Positions 39,188 through 47,966 of a stretch of 64,000 nucleotides of DNA are shown in pieces (within the stretch, counting starts at the first letter, position 1; each line of letters starts with the position of its first letter). Both the position numbers and the translations under genes were made by a program. The notes below the pieces were generated by a model that saw nothing but the letters and a program-made list of their open reading frames with translations, made no database searches and had not been told where the DNA came from. Source of the stretch: Ensifer adhaerens (lineage in GTDB: Bacteria; Pseudomonadota; Alphaproteobacteria; Rhizobiales; Rhizobiaceae); NCBI RefSeq assembly GCF_028993555.1, contig NZ_CP118610.1, forward strand, positions 3,591,001 through 3,655,000, read 5' to 3'.

Positions 39188-39394
39188 CTACTGCTCCGAC
39201 AGCTTGATATCCGGGGTGTACTCTTTCCCCTCGACCTCTTTCACCACCGCCTGGCCGCACTGCATGTGCTGCGTGTCGGCGTTGAAGGCGTAAGTCGGCG
39301 AGCCGTGCAGGCTCCAGCCCTGGTTCAGCGCCGCCGTCACTTTGTGGCAGAAGGAGGCGTCGTCGGGTCCGGTCAGGAAGCGGTAGAGTTTCAA
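39188..39394 (-). CDS. DUF1737 domain protein, TTG start
   Basis: A 68-residue protein (MKLYRFLTGPDDASF...) of the DUF1737 type, with GWSLHGSPTYAFN as its core and a variable tail. The function is unknown. No ATG is available: the start is TTG at 39394, overlapping the TGA of the CitE-like gene as TTGA, which indicates translational coupling. The ribosome-binding site is weak. Confidence 0.8.
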   Translation of the reverse strand: MKLYRFLTGPDDASFCHKVTAALNQGWSLHGSPTYAFNADTQHMQCGQAVVKEVEGKEYTPDIKLSEQ

Positions 39395-40296
39395 GATCTT
39401 GTCTTTCGTTTTTCGATGAGATCCGCCTTGGCGGCGAGCGTCACGGCCTGATCGAGGTGCAACCGCTCGACCATCCGGCCATTGAGATTGATGACGCCCT
39501 TGCCGGCGTTTTCCGTGAGCGCGAAGGCCGCGATGATCGCGCGCGCCTCGTCGACGGCGATCTGCTCCACGCCGAAACGTTCGTTCGCCGGGCCGATCTG
39601 GGCCGGATGGATCAGCATCTTGCCATCGTAGCCCATGTCGCGGCCCTGCCGGCATTCCTCGTCGAAACCATCAACGTCGCGAAAATCGTTGAACACCGCG
39701 TCGATGACGTCGAGGCCGCCGCCGCGGGCGGCAAGCAGGATCTGCATCAGCCAGGCAACGAGATAGGGGCGGCCGGGCCGGTCGGGCACGCCGGTTTCCT
39801 TGCGCAGGTCATTAAGGCCGACGACGAAACAATCGAGCCTCCCACCGAAGGTGCGGCCGGTCTCGGCGATGACAGGCGCATTGATGACGCCACGCGGCGT
39901 CTCGATCATCGCCCAGAGACGCAGCGTCTCCGGCGCATCGTTTTCGGCAAGCCAATCGGCCGCCGCCTGGATATCCGCCGGGCTCTCAACCTTCGGCAGA
40001 AGAACAGCATCGGGCTTCGCCGCAAGAGCTGCTGCGAGATCCTCCTGACCGAAGCCGGAGCCGAGCGCATTGATGCGGATAACGATTTCGCAATCCGGCC
40101 GGTTCGCCGTGAGGTGCTGTACCAGCGCTGCGCGGGCCTCGGCCTTGCGCTCAGGCGCTACCGCATCCTCGAGATCGAAGATCACTGCGTCCGCCGCCAG
40201 CTCGGCGACCTTGGCAAGCGCCCGGGCGTTGTCAGCGGGCACACAAAGCACCGAGCGACGCAGGCGCACGGGGTGATGTTCTGTCGATTTGCTCAT
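39391..40296 (-). CDS. HpcH/HpaI aldolase / CitE-like CoA ester lyase
   Basis: A 301-residue TIM-barrel enzyme of the CitE/malyl-CoA lyase family that cleaves or hydrolyses beta-hydroxyacyl-CoA thioesters. RRSVLCVPADNARALAK starts the barrel, FDLEDAVAPERKAEAR carries metal and substrate residues, and IETPRGVINA and GKMLIHPAQI complete the active site. The substrate (malyl-, citramalyl- or citryl-CoA) cannot be decided from sequence. No citD or citF is nearby, which argues against classical citrate lyase. It is coupled to the DUF1737 gene. Confidence 0.88.
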   Translation of the reverse strand: MSKSTEHHPVRLRRSVLCVPADNARALAKVAELAADAVIFDLEDAVAPERKAEARAALVQHLTANRPDCEIVIRINALGSGFGQEDLAAALAAKPDAVLLPKVESPADIQAAADWLAENDAPETLRLWAMIETPRGVINAPVIAETGRTFGGRLDCFVVGLNDLRKETGVPDRPGRPYLVAWLMQILLAARGGGLDVIDAVFNDFRDVDGFDEECRQGRDMGYDGKMLIHPAQIGPANERFGVEQIAVDEARAIIAAFALTENAGKGVINLNGRMVERLHLDQAVTLAAKADLIEKRKTRS

Positions 40297-40421
40297 GTCT
40301 CAGTTGTGCCCGCCTTTCATTCGTTCCGCAAGACGAGGCGAACCGCCGCACCCCATTCGAAAGCCCACCTCTTGCAAGTGCCGGCACGAACCACCACATC
40401 GCCATCAGAAAGGTGACGATT

Positions 40422-40676
40422 ATGCAAAGCATTCGCTCTGTTCTCTTTACGGCCGCAGCCCTGACCATCACGTTTGCGGCCTTCGTTCTGACCGCTTCGC
40501 TGGCACTGGCGCTGGCCGGCATCGCCGCCGTCGTCGTGATCGGCAGCGCCATTGCCGCCCGGCTGAACCTCAAGCCGGCCCGCGCAACTGTCCGTCCGGC
40601 CGCAGCAACTGCCGCCCACGGCCAACGTGAGATGCGCATCTGGAACGACGGTCGCGGCACGATCATCGACCTCTGA
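40422..40676 (+). CDS. small membrane protein of unknown function
   Basis: An 84-residue protein with one long or two short hydrophobic segments (about residues 5-45, SVLFTAAALTITFAAFVLTA...) and a basic C-terminal tail (RIWNDGRGTIIDL). No known domain. The ATG at 40422 has AAAGG upstream at good spacing. Similar small proteins with this tail occur in rhizobia; the role is unknown. Confidence 0.7.
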   Translation: MQSIRSVLFTAAALTITFAAFVLTASLALALAGIAAVVVIGSAIAARLNLKPARATVRPAAATAAHGQREMRIWNDGRGTIIDL

Positions 40677-40865
40677 TCTCTCCCGATCCGGGCAAGACCG
40701 GCCGGGCCGATCCACGATCGGCTCGCCTTTTGTGATGCCTGCAAAACGACGCGCCGCACCGGCTTCAAATTTTTTTCCATCCCCATGTCGGATCGGGCGT
40801 TCCCCGCCCGTCCTTGAGACAGGCCAGCAACGGTCCTGGCTCCTCAAACAGGATGGAGAAACCCG

Positions 40866-41297
40866 ATGGATACCCAGACGCAGCAAACTGAAACGCAGCA
40901 GCCGGCACCGGTTCTGAACGGCCTTCTGCCCTATCTGCAGGTCGATGGCGCCGCCAAGGCGTCCGAATTCTACCAGCGCGCCTTTGGCGGCAAGGAAGTC
41001 AACCGGCACCCGCTCGACGAGCAGGGCCGCACGATGCACATCCACCTCTACGTCAACGGCAGTTCGCTGATGCTGGCCGATGCCTATCCGGAATACGGCC
41101 ATCCGCTGGAAAAGCCGCAGGCCTTCACCCTGACGCTCACCGTCGAAGACATCGACGCCTGGTGGGACCGCGCCGTTGCCGCCGGTGCGGAAGTGGTGAT
41201 GCCGATCGAGGTGATGTTCTGGGGCGACCGTTACGGCCAGCTTCGCGACCCCTTCGGCGTTCTCTGGGCGATGAACAGCCCTGTGAAGGCAGGCTGA
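40866..41297 (+). CDS. VOC family protein (PhnB/glyoxalase-like)
   Basis: A 143-residue vicinal-oxygen-chelate fold protein of the PhnB-like branch, made of two beta-alpha-beta-beta-beta units (NGLLPYLQVDGAAKASEFYQ ... MHIHLYVNGSSLMLAD; VEDIDAWWDRAVAAGAEVVM ... WGDRYGQLRDPFGVLWAM). Such proteins bind a metal through His and Glu residues and include dioxygenases, epimerases and resistance proteins; the reaction here is unknown. A GGATGGAGAAACCC precedes the ATG. Confidence 0.85.
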   Translation: MDTQTQQTETQQPAPVLNGLLPYLQVDGAAKASEFYQRAFGGKEVNRHPLDEQGRTMHIHLYVNGSSLMLADAYPEYGHPLEKPQAFTLTLTVEDIDAWWDRAVAAGAEVVMPIEVMFWGDRYGQLRDPFGVLWAMNSPVKAG

Positions 41298-41332
41298 GGC
41301 CGGCCCAACAATCGAAATTCGGACGGATGTTC

Positions 41333-41362
41333 CATCGGGCGGGCATTTTCACCCGCCCGATG
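41333..41362 (+). other. perfect 11-bp hairpin between VOC gene and leuD
   Basis: CATCGGGCGGG (41333-41343) and CCCGCCCGATG (41352-41362) pair perfectly around an eight-base loop. No T-run follows, so it is not a standard terminator; it may stabilise the upstream message or be a rho-assisted end. Confidence 0.6.
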
Positions 41363-41452
41363 ACGCGTGTCTGGATAGATTTTCCTTCAATTCGGCGCAA
41401 AACTCATCTAAACGCTAGCGCAACATTCTTCTGAAATCGAAGGCCTGAAGTT

Positions 41453-42058
41453 ATGGAAAAATTCGTCAAGCTCACCGGTGTCGCCGCCCCCCTCCCCGTC
41501 GTCAACATCGACACGGACATGATCATTCCGAAGGATTACCTGAAGACGATCAAGCGCACCGGCCTTGGCAAGGGCCTTTTCGCCGAAGCCCGTTACAACG
41601 AGGATGGCTCGGTCAACCCGGACTTCGTGCTCAACAAGCCCGCCTACCAGAACGCCAAGATCCTGGTTGCCGGCGACAATTTCGGCTGCGGCTCCTCGCG
41701 CGAGCACGCACCGTGGGCGCTGCTCGACTTCGGTATCCGCTGCGTGATCTCCACGTCGTTCGCCGACATCTTCTACAACAACTGTTTCAAGAACGGCATT
41801 CTGCCGATCGTCGTCAGCCAGGCTGACCTCGACAAGTTGATGGATGACGCCTCGCGCGGTTCCAACGCCATCCTCTCGGTCGACCTCGAATCCCAGGAAA
41901 TCACCGGTCCGGACGGCGGCTCGGTCAAGTTCGAGGTCGATGCCTTCAAGCGTCACTGCCTGCTGAACGGCCTCGATGACATCGGCCTGACGCTGGAAAA
42001 GGCGACCGCCATCGACAGCTTCGAGAAGTCGGTCGGCGCCTCGCGCCCCTGGGCCTAA
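41453..42058 (+). CDS. leuD: 3-isopropylmalate dehydratase small subunit
   Basis: The 201-residue swivel subunit of isopropylmalate isomerase in leucine synthesis. [14 protein letters not shown] and [17 protein letters not shown] are the family motifs. It must pair with LeuC, which is not in this window, as is usual in rhizobia where leu genes are scattered. The RidA gene starts ten bases after its stop, an arrangement consistent with RidA protecting amino-acid enzymes from reactive imines. Confidence 0.97.
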   Translation: MEKFVKLTGVAAPLPVVNIDTDMIIPKDYLKTIKRTGLGKGLFAEARYNEDGSVNPDFVLNKPAYQNAKILVAGDNFGCGSSREHAPWALLDFGIRCVISTSFADIFYNNCFKNGILPIVVSQADLDKLMDDASRGSNAILSVDLESQEITGPDGGSVKFEVDAFKRHCLLNGLDDIGLTLEKATAIDSFEKSVGASRPWA

Positions 42059-42068
42059 AGCAAGCGGC

Positions 42069-42449
42069 ATGACGCGCAAGCTCATCTCCTCGGGCTCGCC
42101 CTTCGAAAAGACGGCAGGCTATTCGCGTGCCGTCGCGATGGGCGACTGGTGCTTCGTCTCCGGCACGACCGGCTACGACTACGCCACCATGACCATGCCC
42201 GAGACGGTGGAGGAGCAGGCGCGCAACTGCCTGAAGACGATCGAGGGCGCGCTGAAGGAAGCGGGCTTCTCGATGAAGGACGTGGTGCGCAACCACTACT
42301 ACGTCACCGATGCAAGCTTCGCCGACCGAGTGTTCCCGATTTTCGGCGAAGTCTTCGGCGAGATCCGCCCGGCCGCAACCATGATCGTCTGCGATCTGAT
42401 CCGCCCGGAAATGCTGATCGAGATCGAGGTCACCGCCCTTCGCGGCTGA
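42069..42449 (+). CDS. RidA family protein
   Basis: A 126-residue YjgF/YER057c/UK114-type protein. Family features are VSGTTGYDYATM, the helix EEQARNCLKTIEGALKEAGFSMKDVVR and the arginine-containing FGEIRPAATMIVCDLIRPEMLIEIEVTAL. RidA hydrolyses 2-aminoacrylate and related imines, though this is a more divergent subgroup and its activity may differ. It lies directly behind leuD in the same direction. Confidence 0.9.
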   Translation: MTRKLISSGSPFEKTAGYSRAVAMGDWCFVSGTTGYDYATMTMPETVEEQARNCLKTIEGALKEAGFSMKDVVRNHYYVTDASFADRVFPIFGEVFGEIRPAATMIVCDLIRPEMLIEIEVTALRG

Positions 42450-42557
42450 GACAGAGCTTTCTGCTCGCACCATCACTTCTCAAATCGATTCCGATTTCGG
42501 CCAAGATGCGGTAGTCCATGGACTTCGCAGACGAGACGCTGAACCCGGAAGACGCCC

Positions 42558-43397
42558 ATGCAATTTCAAGGCACCGCCGACTATATCGCCGACAAGGACC
42601 TGATGATCGCCGTCAACGCCGCGATCCGGCTGGAACGGCCGTTGCTGGTCAAGGGCGAGCCCGGCACCGGCAAGACCGAGCTTGCCCGCCAGATCGCCGC
42701 AGCCCTTGGCCTCGAGCTGATCGAATGGAGCGTCAAGTCGACCACCAAGGCGCAGCAGGGGCTTTACGAATACGATGCCGTATCGCGCCTGCGCGACAGC
42801 CAGCTCGGCGACGAGCGCGTCAACGAGGTCAGGAATTACATCCGCAAGGGCAAGCTCTGGCAGGCCTTCGAGGCCGATCGGCGCGTGGTGCTCCTGATCG
42901 ATGAGATCGACAAGGCCGATATCGAATTTCCGAACGACCTGTTGCAGGAACTCGACCGCATGGAATTCCATGTCTACGAGACCGGCGAGATGATCGGCGC
43001 CCGTCATCGGCCGATCGTCATCATCACCTCCAACAACGAGAAGGAGCTGCCGGACGCCTTCCTGCGTCGCTGCTTCTTCCACTATATCCGCTTCCCCGAC
43101 GCCGACACGCTCGCCCGCATCGTCGAGGTGCATTACCCCGGCATCCGCAAGACGCTGCTGTCGGCCGCTCTTGCCGCCTTCTACGACATCCGCCAGGTGC
43201 CGGGCCTGAAGAAGAAGCCGTCCACGTCCGAAGCGCTCGACTGGATCCGGCTGCTGGTCGCCGACGAGGTCGATCCGGCAGATCTCCGAGCCGATGCCAA
43301 GACCATGCTGCCGAAGCTGCACGGCGCACTGCTCAAGAACGAGCAGGACGTGCACCTGTTCGAACGCCTGGCCTTCATGGCGCGGCGCGACGGATGA
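42558..43397 (+). CDS. MoxR family AAA+ ATPase
   Basis: A 279-residue AAA+ ATPase of the MoxR group, usually a chaperone for metalloenzyme assembly together with a VWA protein. Walker A is GEPGTGKT (residues 33-40), Walker B is VVLLIDEIDKAD, and the sensor 1 region is VIITSNNEKELPDAFLRRC. A VWA protein of the matching CoxE type is encoded 1.6 kb downstream (44993-46177), separated by a Nudix gene and metA. The Nudix gene overlaps it by four bases. Confidence 0.92.
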   Translation: MQFQGTADYIADKDLMIAVNAAIRLERPLLVKGEPGTGKTELARQIAAALGLELIEWSVKSTTKAQQGLYEYDAVSRLRDSQLGDERVNEVRNYIRKGKLWQAFEADRRVVLLIDEIDKADIEFPNDLLQELDRMEFHVYETGEMIGARHRPIVIITSNNEKELPDAFLRRCFFHYIRFPDADTLARIVEVHYPGIRKTLLSAALAAFYDIRQVPGLKKKPSTSEALDWIRLLVADEVDPADLRADAKTMLPKLHGALLKNEQDVHLFERLAFMARRDG

Positions 43398-43837
43398 CCC
43401 CGGACGCCCACAAGGTCCTGATCTACGCCACCTGGCGCGACCGATTGTTGGTCTTCGACGAGCCGGACTTTCCCGAGATCGCGCTGCAGGTGCCTGGCGG
43501 CACGATGGAGCCGGACGAGAGCCCAGAGGCCGCGGCAGTGAGAGAATTTATCGAGGAGACGGGGCTGACGCCGTCGGAAACGCTCGCCCATCTCGACACG
43601 CACGATTATTCCTTCCGGAAGGACGGCCGGACCATCTGCCATCGGCGGCACTATTTTCACGTCGCACTTACTGGCGTGCAGCGGCAGACCTGGCTGCATC
43701 AGGAGATGACACCTTTTGGCGGCGGCGAGCCGATCCGCTTCCGCTTCTTCTGGCTCGGCATCGACGAGGCCAAGCGTCGGCTTGGGTATGGGATGCAGGA
43801 CGGTCTGCATTTGTTGCGGGCTTGCGCCTCACCCTAA
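43394..43837 (+). CDS. Nudix hydrolase
   Basis: A 147-residue Nudix protein with the box running from GGTMEPDESPEAAA through VREFIEETG, so the REUXEE catalytic helix is present as REFIEE-TG. The substrate is unknown. It overlaps MoxR with ATGA coupling. Its last codons run into the repeat element at 43828, so the C-terminus may have been altered by that insertion. Confidence 0.85.
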   Translation: MTPDAHKVLIYATWRDRLLVFDEPDFPEIALQVPGGTMEPDESPEAAAVREFIEETGLTPSETLAHLDTHDYSFRKDGRTICHRRHYFHVALTGVQRQTWLHQEMTPFGGGEPIRFRFFWLGIDEAKRRLGYGMQDGLHLLRACASP

Positions 43838-43864
43838 CCCTCCCCCCGCAGGCGAGGAGAGGGG
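43828..43864 (-). repeat. short inverted-repeat element, second copy
   Basis: CTCACCCTAACCCTCC followed by CGCAGGCGAGGAGAGGGG: the reverse orientation of the element at 39126-39163. It covers the final codons of the Nudix gene. Confidence 0.65.
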
Positions 43865-43927
43865 CTGCCCGGTACCGCCCGAATCGTTTTTCTTGACCCC
43901 CGCGCCCCTGTCGCGCTATCAAATTCC

Positions 43928-43987
43928 CTGTGGTGATTTGGCCGGCCGGCTTGCAGCCACGTTAAACAAGTCGCTAAAGGGCCGAGG
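43928..43987 (+). promoter_or_regulatory. SAM-II riboswitch upstream of metA
   Basis: GGTGATTTGGCCGGCCGG, then CTTGCAGCCACGTTAAAC, then AAGTCGCTAAAGGGCCGAGG match the alphaproteobacterial SAM-II consensus, including GTGATTTG, the TGCAGCCACGTTAAA core and the GCTAAAG pseudoknot strand. It lies about 70 bases before metA and should reduce its translation when S-adenosylmethionine is abundant. Confidence 0.95.
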
Positions 43988-44058
43988 AAAGTTGGATTTC
44001 CGAGGACCGGTCGCGATCAATCGCCGCCGGTTTTTTTGTATTGATCGAGTGGAAGCCC

Positions 44059-44985
44059 ATGCCCATCAAGATTCCCGATACGCTGCCCGCCTTCGAAACC
44101 CTCGTACACGAGGGCGTGCGGGTGATGACCGAGACCGTGGCGATCCGTCAGGATATCCGCCCGCTCCAGATCGGGCTCCTGAACCTCATGCCGAACAAGA
44201 TCAAGACCGAGATCCAGATGGCGCGCCTGATCGGCGCTTCGCCGCTGCAGGTGGAACTGTCGCTGGTGCGCATCGGCGCCCACCGGGCAAAGAACACCTC
44301 GGAAGACCATCTGCTTTCCTTCTACGAGACCTGGGAAGAGGTGCAGGGTCGCAAGTTCGACGGCTTCATCATCACCGGCGCGCCGGTCGAGACGCTGGAC
44401 TATGAGGACGTCACCTATTGGGACGAATTGAAGCGCATCCTCGACTGGACGGAGACCAACGTGCATTCGACGCTCAACGTCTGCTGGGGCGCGATGGCCG
44501 CAATCTACCATTTCCACGACGTGCCGAAATATCCGCTCAACGAGAAGGCCTTCGGCGTCTATCGCCACCAGAACCTCAACCGCTCGTCCGTCTACCTCAA
44601 CGGCTTTTCCGACGATTTCGCGGTTCCCGTTTCGCGCTGGACCGAGGTCCGACGTGCCGATATCGACAAGGTGCCCAGCCTCGAGATCCTGATGGAATCG
44701 AAGGAGATGGGCGTCTGCCTCGTGCACGAGAAGAAGGGCAACCGGCTCTACATGTTCAACCACGTGGAGTATGATTCCACTTCGCTGTCGGACGAATATT
44801 TCCGGGACGTGGACGCCGGCGTGCCGATCAAGATGCCGCACGACTATTTCCCGCACAATGATTCGACCCTGCCGCCACAGAACCGCTGGCGCAGCCATGC
44901 CCATCTCTTCTTCGGCAACTGGATCAACGAAATGTACCAGACGACGCCCTATGATCTCTCGGAGATCGGCACCGGAAAAAGCTGA
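44059..44985 (+). CDS. metA: homoserine O-acetyltransferase (MetA type)
   Basis: The 308-residue enzyme that activates homoserine for methionine synthesis. The catalytic residues are Cys142 (NVCWGA), His235 and Glu237 (FNHVEYD). Residue 111 is Glu (GAPVE), which in this family is associated with acetyl-CoA rather than succinyl-CoA use, so it is probably an acetyltransferase. ATG 44059 ([12 protein letters not shown]) has GGAAG upstream. It is controlled by the SAM-II riboswitch at 43928, and the VWA gene begins seven bases after its stop. Confidence 0.96.
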   Translation: MPIKIPDTLPAFETLVHEGVRVMTETVAIRQDIRPLQIGLLNLMPNKIKTEIQMARLIGASPLQVELSLVRIGAHRAKNTSEDHLLSFYETWEEVQGRKFDGFIITGAPVETLDYEDVTYWDELKRILDWTETNVHSTLNVCWGAMAAIYHFHDVPKYPLNEKAFGVYRHQNLNRSSVYLNGFSDDFAVPVSRWTEVRRADIDKVPSLEILMESKEMGVCLVHEKKGNRLYMFNHVEYDSTSLSDEYFRDVDAGVPIKMPHDYFPHNDSTLPPQNRWRSHAHLFFGNWINEMYQTTPYDLSEIGTGKS

Positions 44986-44992
44986 CTGACCG

Positions 44993-46177
44993 ATGTTCAT
45001 CCCCTTCTTCCTCGAACTCAAGGCGGCGAAAGTCCCGGTCACGCTCCGGGAATTCCTCTCCTTGATCGAGGGGATGGAGGCGGGCATCGCCACATTCGAC
45101 GTCGAAGCCTTTTACTACCTGGCGCGCACGGCGCTGGTGAAGGACGAGCGCCATATCGACCGCTTCGACCGGGTGTTCCAGCACTGTTTTTCCGGGCTTG
45201 AGGCGGTCAACCCGATGGAAGCCGGCGAAGAGGCCGTCATCCCCGAGGACTGGCTGCGCAAGCTTGCGGAAAAGCACCTGACGGAGGAAGAAAAACGCCT
45301 GATCGAGGCGCTCGGCGGCTTCGACAAGCTGATGGAGACCTTGCGCCAGCGGCTGCAGGAACAAAAGGGCCGGCATCAGGGCGGTTCGAAGTGGATCGGC
45401 ACCGCCGGCACCTCGCCCTTCGGCGCCTATGGCTATAACCCCGAAGGGGTCAGGATCGGCCAGGACCAGTCGCGCCATCGCCGCGCCGTGAAGGTCTGGG
45501 ACCGGCGCGAGTTCAAAGACTACGACGACACCGTCGAGCTTGGCACGCGCAACATCAAGGTCGCGCTGAAGCGGCTCAGACGCTGGGTGCGCCAGGGTGC
45601 TGCCGACGAACTCGACCTCTCGGGCACGATCCGCGCCACCGCCGAGCACGGCTATCTCGACGTGGTGACGCGGCCCGAGCGGCGCAACGCCGTGAAACTT
45701 TTGATGTTCTTCGACGTCGGCGGCTCGATGGACGATCACATCCGCATCGTCGAGGAACTGTTCTCCGCCGCCCGCGGCGAGTTCCGCCACATGGAGCATT
45801 TCTACTTCCACAATTGCGTCTACGAGGGCCTGTGGAAGGACAATCGCCGCCGCCGCGCCGATATCACCCGCACGACGGAGGTGCTGCGCACCTATGGCGG
45901 CGACTATCGCGCCATCTTCGTCGGCGACGCCTCGATGAGCCCCTATGAGATCAGCCATCCCGGCGGCTCGGTCGAGCACTGGAACGACGAGGCCGGCGCG
46001 CTGTGGCTGTCACGGATGACGGCGCATTTTCCGCGCTCCATCTGGATCAATCCCGTGCCGGAACAGCACTGGGGCTACACCCAGTCGATCGCCATGGTGA
46101 AAAGCCTGTTCGAGGGGCGCATGTTTCCCCTGACGCTTGCCGGGCTACAGGACGCCACCAAGCAGCTGTCGCGCTGA
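44993..46177 (+). CDS. VWA domain protein, CoxE family
   Basis: A 394-residue CoxE-like protein with a C-terminal von Willebrand A domain whose metal site reads FFDVGGSMDDH (DxGxS instead of DxSxS) at about residues 239-249. The N-terminal part (FIPFFLELKAAKVPVTLREFL) is the CoxE-specific region. With MoxR ATPases such proteins activate metalloenzymes. The likely partner MoxR is at 42558-43397, with metA and a Nudix gene between. It follows metA by seven bases and may be read from the same message. Confidence 0.88.
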   Translation: MFIPFFLELKAAKVPVTLREFLSLIEGMEAGIATFDVEAFYYLARTALVKDERHIDRFDRVFQHCFSGLEAVNPMEAGEEAVIPEDWLRKLAEKHLTEEEKRLIEALGGFDKLMETLRQRLQEQKGRHQGGSKWIGTAGTSPFGAYGYNPEGVRIGQDQSRHRRAVKVWDRREFKDYDDTVELGTRNIKVALKRLRRWVRQGAADELDLSGTIRATAEHGYLDVVTRPERRNAVKLLMFFDVGGSMDDHIRIVEELFSAARGEFRHMEHFYFHNCVYEGLWKDNRRRRADITRTTEVLRTYGGDYRAIFVGDASMSPYEISHPGGSVEHWNDEAGALWLSRMTAHFPRSIWINPVPEQHWGYTQSIAMVKSLFEGRMFPLTLAGLQDATKQLSR

Positions 46178-46187
46178 CATGACCGCA

Positions 46188-46232
46188 GTGGCCACTGTAG
46201 CACCTTGAATAGCTGGACGTTTTTGCCCTGAG
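46188..46232 (-). repeat. degenerate copy of the intergenic repeat (copy C)
   Basis: On the minus strand GGGCAAAAACGTCCAGCTAT then TCAAGGTGCTACAGTGGCC aligns imperfectly with the element at 46331-46420. The two face each other across about 100 bases. Confidence 0.5.
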
Positions 46233-46330
46233 GCCGGAGACGATGCACCGCGACATTTAGTATGATTTTCCGGTTGCCGTGCCTTTGGAAATGACGCAGG
46301 TTGTTGCGATCGCACCGCTGCATATTTCCC

Positions 46331-46420
46331 TGGATCCTAACCGATCCAAGGGCAAAACATGCAGCAATTCAAAAGTGTACGGCGACCTTTGCGCGTCTGG
46401 GGAGACGCGCGGCGCTGTAG
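46331..46420 (+). repeat. rhizobial intergenic repeat, copy A
   Basis: Begins with TGGATC-CTAACC-GATCCA, continues with GGGCAAAACATGCAGCAATT and CAAAAGTGTACGGCGACCTT, and ends with a GCGCGTCT-GGGG-AGACGCGC hairpin and GGCGCTGTAG. It has the look of a structured RNA or a mobile palindromic element. It ends 13 bases before the galM start. Confidence 0.75.
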
Positions 46421-46432
46421 TGGGAGCCAGCG

Positions 46433-47455
46433 GTGAACATGCATCAGAACACGGAAATCTTCGGCCACCTGCCATCCGGCGAGCCGGTCCATCGTCTGGT
46501 GCTTTCCGGCGGCGGTCTCACCGCGCATGTGCTCACCTGGGGCTCGGTGATCCAGGACCTGCGGCTTGAGGGCCATGAGCCGCCGCTGGTGCTCGGCTTC
46601 ACCGATCTCGAAAGCTACATTGCCCATTCGCCCTACCTCGGCGCGACGCCTGGGCGCTCAGCCAACCGCATCGGCAATGGACGCTTCACGCTCGATGGCG
46701 AGGCCTACCAGCTGGAATTGAATGAGAAGGGCGTCACCCACCTGCATGGCGGCAGCGACAATATCGGTAAGCGCAACTGGACGATCGCCCGGCAAACGCC
46801 GGACAGCGTGACGCTCACCATCACTGACCCCGACGGACGCGCCGGCTATCCCGGCAATTGTCAGGTCACCTGTACCTATACGTTGAAGCCCGGCGGCGTC
46901 TTGAGCGTCGTCTATGAGAGCAGTACCGACCGGGCAACACTCGCCAATGTCTGCCAGCACAGCTATTTCAACCTCGACGGCAGCGCCGACGCGCTCGGCC
47001 ACGACATCATGATCGCCGCCGACCACTATCTTCCGACGAACGACCTGCAGGTGCCGACGGGCGAGATCCTTGCCGTCGAGGGCACCGCCTTCGATCTGAG
47101 GGAAATGACGCCGCTTCACCGCCAGACCGAAGGCGAACGCATCAGCTACGACCACAATTTCTGCCTTTCGGACGAGCGCATGGCAAAACATTCGGTAGCG
47201 CTCGCCCGCAGCATCAACTCCGGCGTCACGCTGGAAGTGCTGACCACCGAGCCCGGCGTGCAGCTCTATACCGGCGCCAAGCTGAACATCCCCGTCCCCG
47301 GCCTCGAAGGTCGCCGCTACGGCCCGTTTGCGGGCTTCTGTCTGGAAACCCAGATCTGGCCCGACGCCATCAACCACCCCGGCTTCCCGAACGCGGTGCT
47401 GCGCCCCGGTGAGATCCGTGGGCAGGAAACGGACTACGTCTTCATGAAGAGCTGA
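46433..47455 (+). CDS. aldose 1-epimerase (galactose mutarotase)
   Basis: A 340-residue GalM-type mutarotase that interconverts alpha and beta anomers of hexoses. Active-site segments visible are NRIGNGRFTLDGEAYQL, THLHGG, NVCQHSYFNLDG with the catalytic histidine, and GFCLETQIWPDAINHPGFP with the catalytic glutamate. The start is GTG at 46433, with GGAG six bases upstream; the ATG at 46439 is too far from it. The upstream repeat lies immediately before the ribosome-binding site. Confidence 0.93.
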   Translation: MNMHQNTEIFGHLPSGEPVHRLVLSGGGLTAHVLTWGSVIQDLRLEGHEPPLVLGFTDLESYIAHSPYLGATPGRSANRIGNGRFTLDGEAYQLELNEKGVTHLHGGSDNIGKRNWTIARQTPDSVTLTITDPDGRAGYPGNCQVTCTYTLKPGGVLSVVYESSTDRATLANVCQHSYFNLDGSADALGHDIMIAADHYLPTNDLQVPTGEILAVEGTAFDLREMTPLHRQTEGERISYDHNFCLSDERMAKHSVALARSINSGVTLEVLTTEPGVQLYTGAKLNIPVPGLEGRRYGPFAGFCLETQIWPDAINHPGFPNAVLRPGEIRGQETDYVFMKS

Positions 47456-47639
47456 GTGGCGCGCGGACGTCGATCTGTAGCGAAATGGAAGGACAGCGAA
47501 CGTCCGAAAGGACTGTCATGGTGTCTGGTCGAGCACAGGTGTCCGCATGGCGAAGCGTCCCGCCGCGAAGTGCAATGCGCCTGACGGCAAATGCCATTCA
47601 TTTCGAAAACAACTGTGAAATGAAGTGGTTGGGAGAAAT

Positions 47640-47714
47640 TGGAGCGGGTGAGGCGATTCGAACGCCCGACCCCAACCTTGGCAAGGTTGTGCTCTACCCC
47701 TGAGCTACACCCGC
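47640..47714 (-). tRNA. tRNA-Gly (GCC anticodon)
   Basis: Read on the minus strand: acceptor GCGGGTG, D-arm GTAGCTCAGGGGTAGAGC, anticodon loop CTTGCCAAG (anticodon GCC), T-arm GGGCGTTCGAATCGCC, acceptor CACCCGC, discriminator T and encoded CCA at 47640-47642. A standard 75-base glycine tRNA. Confidence 0.97.
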
Positions 47715-47966
47715 TCATCAACCTCGGCCCGGGGGTAGTCGGTGGACCGTGGCGTCGGCGCTGTCTTGCGGCGACGGGCGGTATATGGCCTAAGCGATTT
47801 TGGAATGCAACAGGGAAATGACGAGAAAGCGAATATTTTTTTGGAGCCCCCTCAGGAAGCCCGGAAATGCCGCGTTTTTGGCGGGCATCGCCGCCCGTGA
47901 GATTGCGCCCCGATGGGCTTCTCCCCTAAAGCAGAATGCAAATCGAATGCCCAAGGGATGAGAATC

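Noticed and set aside
39391..40296. Citrate lyase beta subunit (citE of a classical citrate lyase)
   Set aside because: No citD or citF genes are nearby; a stand-alone CitE-like CoA ester lyase is the safer call.
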